Shown here: positions 1 through 5,838 of the stretch, piece by piece | How positions within the stretch are numbered: position 1 is the stretch's first letter | How the letters are laid out: each line of letters opens with the position of its first letter | From: Boseongicola sp. SB0662_bin_57 | GTDB lineage: Bacteria; Pseudomonadota; Alphaproteobacteria; Rhodobacterales; Rhodobacteraceae | Assembly (NCBI GenBank): GCA_009839535.1 | Contig: VXPN01000016.1 | Span: 1 to 6,059 of the forward strand | Direction: 5' to 3' | DNA length: 6,059 nucleotides | Notes under the pieces: model-generated | The model's database searches: none | Seen by the model: only the letters and a program-made list of their open reading frames with translations | Told to the model about the DNA's origin: nothing | Program-made: the position numbers and the translations under genes

Positions 1-607
1 CGCTTGTGTGGCCCTGTTCGCCGTCGATCTCCCAATCGACGCCCGTCACCTTCCGGCCGCTCTCGGTGACCGCTGTCACCTTTGCGCCTTCCGTGATCTT
101 CACGCCCTTCATCCGCGCCCCCCGAGCCAGCGCCATCGCGATATTGGCCGGATCGCACTGCCCGTCACCCGGAAGGTGAACGGCGGCCGCCATGTCCCCG
201 ACCTCGACATGGGGATACAACGCCTTGACCTCTTCGGGGCCGACCTCGTTCACCTCGATGCCAAAGGCGCGGGCAAGCGATGCCTGGCGCCGAACCTCTT
301 CACGCCGGTCCTCCGTCAGGGCGACAGTGAGAGATCCCACCATCCGAAATCCCGTCGCCACGCCCGTCTCTGCCTCGAGACGCCGGTAGAGATCGGCAGA
401 ATACTTGGCGAGCCGGGTCATGTTCTCGTTGGCCCGCAACTGCCCGATCAGCCCGGCCGCATGCCAGGTCGTGCCGCAGGTCAGGTGCTTGCGCTCCAGG
501 AGCAGAATGTCCGTCCAGCCCCGCTCGGCGAGGTGATAGGCAACCGAACAGCCGGACACGCCGCCGCCAATGACCACGGCACGGGCATGCCTGGGCAGCG
601 CGCTCAT
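1..607 (-). CDS. FAD-dependent oxidoreductase, sarcosine/dimethylglycine dehydrogenase-like (C-terminus cut by window edge)
   Basis: N-terminal 202 residues of a DAO-type flavoenzyme; the rest lies left of the window. The start ATG is followed by the dinucleotide-binding glycine motif GGGVSG (residues 14-19), the ribose-binding acidic residue in LLLERK, and TTWHAAG, whose His49 aligns with the histidine that carries covalent FAD in dimethylglycine and sarcosine dehydrogenases. Later segments such as LPGDGQCDP are typical of the family. The family oxidises N-methyl amines, and full-length members usually add a C-terminal GcvT-like folate domain, which cannot be checked here. The ATG overlaps the stop of the upstream pyridoxamine-oxidase-fold gene by 4 nt (ATGA), implying translational coupling. 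It is a paralogue of the 816-residue protein in the same operon and of the gene starting at 5873. Family assignment is firm; the substrate is unknown. Confidence 0.9.
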   Translation of the reverse strand, partial: MSALPRHARAVVIGGGVSGCSVAYHLAERGWTDILLLERKHLTCGTTWHAAGLIGQLRANENMTRLAKYSADLYRRLEAETGVATGFRMVGSLTVALTEDRREEVRRQASLARAFGIEVNEVGPEEVKALYPHVEVGDMAAAVHLPGDGQCDPANIAMALARGARMKGVKITEGAKVTAVTESGRKVTGVDWEIDGEQGHTS

Positions 608-1059
608 GGGTACAGCTCCGCAAACCTGGACTTGTAGAGCGCGATCATCTCTTCCTCCGTGGCACCGTCGTCGTAGGGCGGGGTCGCAAGGTGGCGCACG
701 CGTTCCGCCCCGATGCGGACGAGATGCGAGATGCGCGGCGACAGTTCGCCCCATGCCTCTTCCCACATCGGGAAGAGTTCCGTGAATGACGGATCCCGTC
801 TACCGATGACCGTGGCCGGGCCGAAGACCCGCACGCCCTTGCGGCGAAACGGGTCGACAAACACGGCTTCGGCAGACGGCGCGTTGGCGAGGTTCCGGCG
901 CGTGCCCGGCGAGCGAATGTCCCCGTAAGCGATCGCGTCGCCGCCAAGGGCAAGAAACGTGCCCTTCGGCGCCGCCGCCGGCTGGCCGTCCGGCGCCACG
1001 GTGGCAACGATGCCCAGCGGGAACTCCCGGATGATGCGCTGCGCTTCGGCGTCAAGCAT
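604..1059 (-). CDS. Pyridoxamine 5'-phosphate oxidase-fold (FMN-binding split barrel) protein
   Basis: A 151-residue protein of the PNPOx-like split-barrel superfamily. The N-terminal part, with FPLGIVATVAPDGQP at residues 13-27, is the classic first strand pair ("a-T-v-d-x-d-G-x-P"). It is followed by PKGTFLALGGDAIAYGD and RRNLANAPSAEAVFVDP, which match the second strand pair and the helix of the fold, and by the VFGPATVI strand near 78-85. These proteins bind FMN, F420 or haem and act as small flavin reductases or oxidases. The length fits small stand-alone members, not true PdxH (about 210-220 residues). The start is supported by a strong Shine-Dalgarno, GGGAGGG at 1072-1066, 6 nt before the ATG; a TGA lies in frame upstream with no standard start between. 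It overlaps the small ORF upstream by 8 nt and the FAD gene downstream by 4 nt. A role as electron-transfer or accessory partner of the flanking flavoenzymes is inference. Confidence 0.82.
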   Translation of the reverse strand: MLDAEAQRIIREFPLGIVATVAPDGQPAAAPKGTFLALGGDAIAYGDIRSPGTRRNLANAPSAEAVFVDPFRRKGVRVFGPATVIGRRDPSFTELFPMWEEAWGELSPRISHLVRIGAERVRHLATPPYDDGATEEEMIALYKSRFAELYP

Positions 1060-1192
1060 GTGCAGCCCTCCCTGGGCCGCCGCCTGCTGCCGGACAGCCG
1101 TGACCTGAACACGGCGGATTCACGCCGGGCAGGTCCCAGGGCCCGAACGCGCCGCTGAACTCGGCAATCCGCCTCATCACGTCCCGCGTCAT
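1052..1192 (-). CDS. Small unrecognised ORF (46 aa) bridging two operon genes
   Basis: A 46-residue reading frame whose ATG overlaps the stop of the 816-residue oxidoreductase (ATGA at 1192-1189) and whose TGA lies 8 nt inside the next gene, so it exactly fills the 129-nt gap between them. The N-terminal half (MTRDVMRRIAEFSGAFGPWD) could form a helix. The C-terminal half is rich in Gly and Pro and contains CSGHGC (C-x2-H-x-C spacing), which could bind a metal but could also be chance. A weak AAAGG lies about 9 nt before the ATG inside the preceding gene. I do not recognise the protein. It may be a real small partner protein, or only a translated coupler that carries ribosomes to the next gene. 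The perfect overlaps favour translation; composition alone does not prove it. Confidence 0.4.
   Translation of the reverse strand: MTRDVMRRIAEFSGAFGPWDLPGVNPPCSGHGCPAAGGGPGRAAHA
1066..1072 (-). promoter_or_regulatory. Strong Shine-Dalgarno for the split-barrel gene
   Basis: GGGAGGG on the minus strand ends 6 nt before the ATG at 1059. It lies inside the 46-codon ORF and decides the start of the pyridoxamine-oxidase-fold gene. Confidence 0.75.
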
Positions 1193-3639
1193 GCCCGCAG
1201 CCTTTCGTTTTCCGGATCCCAGAGCGGAGCGTCGGGCTGCACGGTGGCCTTGCAGCGCTCCCCGTAGATGTCGACCTCGATCTCCGTGCCTGGAACGGCC
1301 AGATCGGATCGCAGCATGCCGAGGGCAACGGACGCATTGACGCGGTAGCCCCACCCACCGGAGGTGGTTTCACCGACGACCTTGTCATCATGCCAAAGCG
1401 TCGACATGTACGGCGCGTCCGCATCCCCGGCGTCCACCGTCAGCGTGACGAAGCGCTTCGTGACGCCCAGCCGCTTCTGTTCCAGCAGCGCCGCCTTCCC
1501 CGGAAAGTCCGTGTTCTTGTCGAACCTGATGAAGCGGTCGAGCCCGCCTTCCAGAAGGCTGTAGTCCGAGGAAAGGTCTCCCTTCCAGGCGCGGTATCCC
1601 TTTTCCAGGCGAAGCGAGTTCAGCGCCCACATGCCGAACGGCTTCGCGCCCGCCTCGGTCACGGCGTCCCAGATGTCCGGAGCGTCCTCGAACCGGCAAT
1701 GGATCTCCCAGCCGAGCTCGCCGGCAAAGGAAACGCGGGCCAGCGAGCATTCCTTCCCCGCGATGCTGCCGTCAAGACTGACCGACAGCCAGCCGGCATC
1801 GAGATCGTGGCCGTCATTGACGCTGCCAAGGATCTCGCGCGACGCCGGGCCGGTCACGAGGAGGCACTCGAACTCCTTCGTGTGATCCGTCACGCTGACG
1901 CCGTCCGGCGGGTTGCGGGAAAGCAGTTCGCCGTCATGCCACTCGGCGGTCGCGGCCGTGATCAGGCGCACCTCGCTGTCGCCGTGCACCGACACCGACA
2001 TCTCGGTAACGATGCGCCCCCTGTCATCCGCGAAATATGCGAGACCGATCCGGCCCTCGCCAGGCAGCCGCGACGCAGTCAGGCTGTCGACATGGGCTCG
2101 GGCGCCGGGACCCTGCACCTTGAACCGCGAGAATCCGGTGATCGCCAGCACTCCGCAATGATCGCGCACGGCCTCGCACTCCTCGCGAATGCGCTGCTCC
2201 CAAGGCCCCGATCGGTTCCAGGTCTGGGTTGCATCGTGGCCCGTGTCATCGTCAGGACGAGCGAAGTAGTTCGCGCGCTCCCAACCGTTATAGGCGCCGA
2301 AGACCGCGCCGGCCCTTTCCAGCCGGTCGTGCAGCGCGGACCGCTTCCGGTCACGGCCTGCAGGCCATTCGTGCCAAGGGAAGTGCATCGCGTACTCGTG
2401 ACCATAGACTTCCATGCCCTTCTCGATGCAGTACTCGCGATCCGTGTAGTCGGTGTATCGCCGGGGGTCGCAGGACCACATGTCCCATTCGGTCTGGCCT
2501 TCGGTCATCCATTCGGCGAGCACCTTGCCCGCACCTCCGGCCTGCGCGATGCCGAACGTGAAGACGCAGGCCTCGAACGCGTTCGGAACCCCGGGCATCG
2601 GGCCGATCAGCGGATTGCCGTCAGGGGCATAGGGGATGGGCCCGTTGATCACCTTCGCGACGCCGGACATGCCAAGTTGCGGCACGCGGGCCATGGCATC
2701 CTCGATGTAGGCCTCGAGCCGGTCGAGATCGTCCGGGTAGAGCTGGAAGCTGAAGTCCTCCGGCATCGGATCGTCCGGCGTGACCCAATGCGCCCGACAG
2801 TTCCTTTCGTACGGCCCCAGGTTGAAGCCGTTCTTTTCCTGCCGGAGGTAGTAGGAAACGTCGACATCGCGCATCAACGGCAGCTTGTGACCGCTGTCCC
2901 GTGTCCAGGCCGCGACCTCGGGGATCTCCTCGGACAGGAGGTACTGGTGGCTCATCACCATCATTGGAACCGTCCGTCCCCCGAAGGGCACGAACCACTC
3001 GCCGACGCGTTGCGCGTAGTATCCTGCAGCATTGACGACGCATTCGCAGCGGATTTCGCCCTTTCCGGTGTGAACGATCCACTCGCCGTTCTCGCGGCTG
3101 ATGCCGGTTGCGGGCGTGAAACGCAGGACCTGCGCGCCCATGTCGCGTGCGCCTTTTGCGAGCGCCTGCGTCAGTTGCGCGGGATCGATGTCGCCATCCG
3201 TCGGATCGTAGAGAACGCCTTCCAGGTCATGGGTCTCCATGAAGGGATACATGGACTTCGCCTCGTCCGGCGAGAGAATCTGGATGTCGATCCCCTGGTA
3301 GCGCCCCATGCCGCAGGCTCGATGGAACTCCTGCATACGTTCCCTTGAATGGGCCAGCCGGATCGAGCCGGTGACGTGATAGTTCATGGGGTAGCCGACG
3401 GCTTCGCCCAGGCCTCGATAGAGTTCGGTCGAATAGCGCTGCATGTTCATGATCGACCATGACGTCGAGAAGGTCGGCACGTTGCCCGCGGCATGCCATG
3501 TCGATCCTGCCGTCAGCTCGTTCTTTTCCAGCAGCACGCAATCGGTCCATCCTGCCTTGGCAAGGTGATACAGTGCCGATGCGCCTACGGCGCCTCCGCC
3601 GATGATGACTGCACGGGCTGTAGACGGAACTTCGGCCAT
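1189..3639 (-). CDS. FAD-dependent oxidoreductase with GcvT-type folate domain (sarcosine/dimethylglycine dehydrogenase family)
   Basis: A complete 816-residue enzyme, the usual length for the DMGDH/SarDH family. Residues 1 to about 380 are the DAO-type FAD domain: GGGAVG at 14-19, LLEK at 36-39, GSTWHAAG at 45-52 with His49 as the likely covalent FAD anchor, and APDGNPLIGPMPG near 338-350 followed by a GGAGKVLAEW FAD-contact segment. Residues of about 385-435 are the FAO_M-type linker. From about 435 come the GcvT domains: DHCGVLAITGFSRF with Asp493 at the position of the conserved folate-site Asp, RVSFAGELGWEI at 635-646, and LNSLRLEKGYRAWKGD at 673-688. A C-terminal barrel (about 710-816) ends the protein. 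The expected reaction is oxidative N-demethylation with methylene-tetrahydrofolate formed and electrons passed to ETF. Substrate is undetermined. A GAGGA ribosome site at 3651-3647 overlaps the regulator's stop, 7 nt before this ATG, so the two genes are co-expressed. Confidence 0.94.
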   Translation of the reverse strand: MAEVPSTARAVIIGGGAVGASALYHLAKAGWTDCVLLEKNELTAGSTWHAAGNVPTFSTSWSIMNMQRYSTELYRGLGEAVGYPMNYHVTGSIRLAHSRERMQEFHRACGMGRYQGIDIQILSPDEAKSMYPFMETHDLEGVLYDPTDGDIDPAQLTQALAKGARDMGAQVLRFTPATGISRENGEWIVHTGKGEIRCECVVNAAGYYAQRVGEWFVPFGGRTVPMMVMSHQYLLSEEIPEVAAWTRDSGHKLPLMRDVDVSYYLRQEKNGFNLGPYERNCRAHWVTPDDPMPEDFSFQLYPDDLDRLEAYIEDAMARVPQLGMSGVAKVINGPIPYAPDGNPLIGPMPGVPNAFEACVFTFGIAQAGGAGKVLAEWMTEGQTEWDMWSCDPRRYTDYTDREYCIEKGMEVYGHEYAMHFPWHEWPAGRDRKRSALHDRLERAGAVFGAYNGWERANYFARPDDDTGHDATQTWNRSGPWEQRIREECEAVRDHCGVLAITGFSRFKVQGPGARAHVDSLTASRLPGEGRIGLAYFADDRGRIVTEMSVSVHGDSEVRLITAATAEWHDGELLSRNPPDGVSVTDHTKEFECLLVTGPASREILGSVNDGHDLDAGWLSVSLDGSIAGKECSLARVSFAGELGWEIHCRFEDAPDIWDAVTEAGAKPFGMWALNSLRLEKGYRAWKGDLSSDYSLLEGGLDRFIRFDKNTDFPGKAALLEQKRLGVTKRFVTLTVDAGDADAPYMSTLWHDDKVVGETTSGGWGYRVNASVALGMLRSDLAVPGTEIEVDIYGERCKATVQPDAPLWDPENERLRA

Positions 3640-3646
3640 GGACGGA

Positions 3647-3651
3647 TCCTC
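3647..3651 (-). promoter_or_regulatory. Shine-Dalgarno overlapping a stop codon
   Basis: GAGGA reads 3651 to 3647 on the minus strand, uses the last two bases of the regulator's TGA, and stands 7 nt before the ATG at 3639. It fixes the start of the large oxidoreductase and indicates that ribosomes ending the regulator can re-initiate on the enzyme gene. Confidence 0.75.
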
Positions 3652-4216
3652 AGTATACGGGCGGCGCGATCACCCAGATCGCGATGCAGGGTTCGGATGT
3701 GCGGTTGGCCCAGCGGAAGGGCTCGCCACGGATGCGGAAGCTGTCGCCAGGTTCCAGAACAAAGCTCTGGCGGTCGATCGTCACTTCAAGCCGGCCTGAA
3801 ACGATGTAGCCCACCTCCTGGGTCGGACGCACGGTGTCCTCGAACCGCTCGGCGCCCGGAGCGAAGGTCGAGTGGACCACTTCGAAGTCATCCGTAAGGT
3901 CCGGTGACAGGAGCTCCTCGAAGAGCCCGTGCACGCGGTGACCAAGTGGACGACGGCCGCCCTTGCGGACAATGCGACCCTCTTCGTGGGGGGCGCCAGA
4001 CGACTTTCCGAAGAATGACCGCAACGGCATGTCGAGCGCGGCAGCCAACGCGTTCAGCTCTTCCATGGACGGTTCGGAGATGTCGCGCTCGACCTGGCTC
4101 AGCCAACCAATCGAGCGACCTATGCGCTCGCTCACTTCGGCAAGCGTCAATCCACGCTGGCGACGCAAGACCCGCAGGTCCTGGCCAAGGCTCTCGGACG
4201 CGATGGTTGCGGTCAT
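3650..4216 (-). CDS. XRE-family transcriptional regulator with C-terminal cupin domain
   Basis: A 188-residue two-domain regulator. Residues of about 12-66 are a helix-turn-helix of the XRE/Cro type (LRVLRRQRGLTLAEVSERIG, then SIGWLSQVERDISEPS as recognition helix and following turn). Residues of about 114-184 form a cupin_2 barrel with TQEVGYIVSGRLEVTID and LEPGDSFRIRGEPFRWANR, ending in the WVIAPPVY seen in this subfamily. Regulators of this type usually repress or activate adjacent amine or amino-acid catabolic genes on binding a small ligand in the cupin. The usual cupin metal histidines appear absent (Arg168 stands where a His is common), which suggests a metal-free ligand pocket. It is the first gene of the minus-strand operon; its stop is 10 nt from the next ATG. 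GAGG lies about 6 nt before the start codon. Autoregulation through the inverted repeat at 4262-4286 is likely but inferred. Confidence 0.92.
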   Translation of the reverse strand: MTATIASESLGQDLRVLRRQRGLTLAEVSERIGRSIGWLSQVERDISEPSMEELNALAAALDMPLRSFFGKSSGAPHEEGRIVRKGGRRPLGHRVHGLFEELLSPDLTDDFEVVHSTFAPGAERFEDTVRPTQEVGYIVSGRLEVTIDRQSFVLEPGDSFRIRGEPFRWANRTSEPCIAIWVIAPPVY

Positions 4217-4261
4217 TTGTGCCTCGCTGTGACGCCACGTTGCGATTTCCGCGCAGATGTC

Positions 4262-4286
4262 GTGAAAAAGTCAACAAGTTTTTCAC
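4262..4286. promoter_or_regulatory. Inverted repeat, candidate operator for the XRE-cupin regulator
   Basis: Perfect 8-bp arms GTGAAAAA (4262-4269) and TTTTTCAC (4279-4286) flank a 9-nt centre, giving a 25-nt dyad whose near edge is 46 nt upstream of the regulator's ATG. A TTGACT that resembles a -35 element on the minus strand (4274-4269) falls inside it; the matching -10 is poor (a GGAAAT-like hexamer at 18 nt). A dyad over the promoter of an HTH gene is the expected place for an autoregulatory operator. Binding by the neighbouring regulator is inferred, not shown. Confidence 0.5.
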
Positions 4287-4462
4287 AAGACCTGAAAGAT
4301 CAACCGGGGCCGTTGCGGGGCAAGCGCGTGCCCGGCGTCTGCGGACTTCGAATTTCCTCGATCAGATTGAAGCGGATGGGCGATTGTTCCTTGATCTTGG
4401 CCACGCATGTTTGGTCGTGCCATTGGACCATGGACTTCCTGCCAGCTAGCCAGCGGTCCTTG

Positions 4463-4491
4463 TTGACTTGAAAGCAAAAAGTTACTATTGT
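4463..4491 (+). promoter_or_regulatory. Sigma70-type promoter of the toxin-antitoxin module
   Basis: TTGACT (4463-4468; 5 of 6 to consensus) and TATTGT (4486-4491; 4 of 6) are separated by exactly 17 nt. Transcription would begin near 4498, about 27 nt before the ATG at 4525. This also argues against the longer reading of the antitoxin that begins at the TTG at 4468, since that codon lies in the promoter. Confidence 0.65.
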
Positions 4492-4522
4492 TTGTATGTG
4501 TTAATTTGGGAGGCAGTTACTA
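4480..4522 (+). repeat. Pair of 8-nt direct repeats around promoter and start
   Basis: AGTTACTA occurs at 4480-4487, overlapping the start of the -10 element, and again at 4515-4522, between the Shine-Dalgarno (GGGAGG, 4508-4513) and the ATG at 4525. The copies are 35 nt apart start to start. They could be binding sites for the antitoxin or toxin-antitoxin complex, which normally represses its own promoter; chance is possible for 8 nt. Confidence 0.35.
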
Positions 4523-4524
4523 GG

Positions 4525-4947
4525 ATGCAGCGACGAGCGAAATACGACCCGCTCGAAGCACACTTGAAGTCTGTAGGGTTTGAGCGGATCAGGATGACCT
4601 TTGGCGAGGTCGAGCAGGTAATCGGATCCAGTTTGCCCGCATCTGCGCGGAAGCATCGGGCTTGGTGGAGCAACAATCCACTGAACAGCGTCATCACCTA
4701 CGCTTGGCTTGCGGCGGGTTACAAGACCGAAGGCGTCAGCATCGAGCACGAGTCTCTTACTTTCCGCAAGAGCGAGTCCGTCAAGGGACAAATTCGCTCC
4801 AAGCCCGAAAGCAAGATGGCGAAGGCGCATCCCGTTTTTTCATGCATGGGCGGAACTGCGACCATATCGACTGGCACAGATCTCACCGAGCCCAGCTTGC
4901 CGGAATGGGAAGCCATGACAATGGAACAAGGCATCTGTCATGAATGA
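4525..4947 (+). CDS. Putative antitoxin: DUF7662-like domain plus VapB-like C-terminal tail
   Basis: A 140-residue protein. Residues 7-82 match the pattern I recall for DUF7662: YDPLEAHL (7-14), TFGEVEQVIG (25-34), LPASARKHRAWWSN (37-50), AWLAAGY (60-66) and a closing strand with TFRK. Residues of about 102-131 (HPVFSCMGG, DLTEP, PEWEAM) resemble the tails by which VapB-type antitoxins wrap their PIN-domain toxin. The start at ATG 4525 is chosen because GGGAGG lies 11 nt upstream and the domain begins at residue 7; an in-frame TTG at 4468 falls within the promoter. It overlaps the toxin gene by 8 nt and precedes it, the usual antitoxin-first order. It would neutralise the toxin and probably bind operator DNA; both roles are inferred from the tail and context. 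At 140 residues it is long for a VapB (about 70-90). The gene is near 53% GC, against about 67% in sampled lines of the operon to the left. Confidence 0.75.
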   Translation: MQRRAKYDPLEAHLKSVGFERIRMTFGEVEQVIGSSLPASARKHRAWWSNNPLNSVITYAWLAAGYKTEGVSIEHESLTFRKSESVKGQIRSKPESKMAKAHPVFSCMGGTATISTGTDLTEPSLPEWEAMTMEQGICHE

Positions 4948-5353
4948 GCTTCTACTGGATACCTGTTCAGTTGTCTGGCTTGCCAACGGCGATCCGATCC
5001 ACCCGAAAGCAACGGAACGGCTCAATGCGAACTACCGCGAAGGGCAAAGTACATACGCGTCTCCCTTTTCTGCTTGGGAACTGGGGATACTCGTTTCGCG
5101 CTCCCGATTGAGATTGGAGCGCCCCGTTTTGAGATGGTTCGAAGACTTTTTGGACAAGGGACAAATCACGCTGGCGGCACTTTCCGTACCGGTGCTTGTG
5201 GATTCATCATTTTTGCCCGGAACCGCACCCAGCGACCCTGCCGACCGGATAATCATCGCGACGGCAAGAACGATGAATTTGACCATTCTCACTCGCGACC
5301 GCCAGATCCTGGATTACAGCAAGGAAGGACACGTTCGCGCCATGAAGTGTTGA
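4940..5353 (+). CDS. VapC-like PIN-domain toxin ribonuclease
   Basis: A 137-residue PIN-domain protein, the usual length for VapC toxins, which are Mg-dependent RNases that cleave tRNA or rRNA and stop translation. The acidic catalytic set is intact: Asp7 in LLLDTCSVVWLA, Glu47 in SAWELGIL, Asp102 in DPADRIIIATA (Asp99 also present), and Asp120 in LTRDRQIL. The LPG segment before DPADR is typical of one VapC branch. The ATG at 4940 lies within the end of the antitoxin gene (8-nt overlap), with AAGG 8 nt before it, so its translation depends on the antitoxin message. With all active-site residues present it is probably active. No terminator hairpin was seen after the stop. Assignment to the PIN/VapC family is firm; the RNA target is unknown. 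Confidence 0.92.
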   Translation: MNELLLDTCSVVWLANGDPIHPKATERLNANYREGQSTYASPFSAWELGILVSRSRLRLERPVLRWFEDFLDKGQITLAALSVPVLVDSSFLPGTAPSDPADRIIIATARTMNLTILTRDRQILDYSKEGHVRAMKC

Positions 5354-5687
5354 CACCGGGTCACCGCATGGTTTCGATCAGGTACATCCAATCCCGCCGC
5401 CGCAACTCGGTCGGGAGACCATTCAGTTCGTGATCCAGGTCAACCGGGCTGCACGACAGATGAAGTCGGCAGAGTCGCGGGCCGCCTTGACCGCCGCCGC
5501 CGAAATTGCACGAGGAAATGCCGCGCGCGGGTCTTCATCCGACTTGCGAAGGCCACTGCGCATCATGCCGCAGGACGTCGCCTGACATGCAACCGTGCGG
5601 CATTGCGGATGGCTGCAACTTATGGACTTTGCCTTGCCACATCGCGGAATTGAGATGACGGAGCTTTCCTGCCACAGAGGATCCTGC

Positions 5688-5753
5688 ATGGTGACTGAAA
5701 GTGCCATCGGCGGCGACCGACGAGAAACGGAAATGGCAGGTTGCCGCGGCTGA
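5688..5753 (+). CDS. Tiny ORF (21 aa), possible leader peptide
   Basis: ATG at 5688 is preceded by AGAGGA (5676-5681) with 6 nt spacing, a better ribosome site than most in this window. The 21 residues show no motif, and no run of one amino acid that would suggest attenuation. It lies 120 nt upstream of the next oxidoreductase gene. It may be a leader or a chance ORF, and chance is the safer reading. Confidence 0.15.
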   Translation: MVTESAIGGDRRETEMAGCRG

Positions 5754-5810
5754 ACGAGCAAAGGGGGTGGCGGCCTTCAGTGGCGCACATGGAAATTGCT
5801 TGCCAATGCG

Positions 5811-5838
5811 TTGACGACGACGTGACGGCGCACATAGG
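5811..5838 (+). promoter_or_regulatory. Weak candidate promoter for the rightmost gene
   Basis: TTGACG (5811-5816; 5 of 6) is followed after 16 nt by CATAGG (5833-5838; 3 of 6). A start near 5845 would give a leader of about 28 nt before the ATG at 5873. The -10 element is poor, so this is tentative. Confidence 0.3.

Larger units (their letters stand above)
4217..4524. other. Divergent intergenic control region
   Basis: About 308 nt between the minus-strand regulator gene and the plus-strand antitoxin gene. It holds the inverted repeat at 4262-4286, the rightward promoter at 4463-4491 and the 8-nt direct repeats. The middle part (about 4290-4460) contains no gene I can support; the short frames crossing it have no family motifs or good start sites. 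No clear terminator hairpin was found here. Confidence 0.7.

Noticed and set aside
8..637. A 209-residue plus-strand frame at the left edge
   Set aside because: It is antisense to the N-terminal FAD domain encoded at 1-607; the minus-strand product has an intact FAD-binding motif.
645..1424. A 259-residue minus-strand frame covering the end of the oxidoreductase, the small ORF and the split-barrel gene
   Set aside because: It is very rich in Arg and Ser, has no motif and runs out of frame across two well-supported genes.
1390..3348. A 652-residue open frame on the plus strand, antisense to the large oxidoreductase
   Set aside because: It is the complement of a high-GC coding region and has no family motif. 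The minus-strand frame has complete FAD and GcvT domains, so the antisense frame is a shadow.
4412..4430. Short inverted repeat TGGTC…GACCA
   Set aside because: The arms are only 5 bp with no following T-run, so it is neither a convincing terminator nor an operator.
4283..4477. A 64-residue minus-strand frame in the control region
   Set aside because: It has no motif and overlaps both the toxin-antitoxin promoter and the inverted repeat.
4468..4524. A 19-codon N-terminal extension of the antitoxin starting at TTG 4468
   Set aside because: It would start at the last base of the -35 element and run through the -10; the ATG at 4525 has a Shine-Dalgarno and begins 6 residues before the conserved domain.
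5702..5738. TGCCAT…ATGGCA inverted repeat
   Set aside because: The arms are 6 bp and 25 nt apart with no T-run, which is expected by chance in this much sequence.
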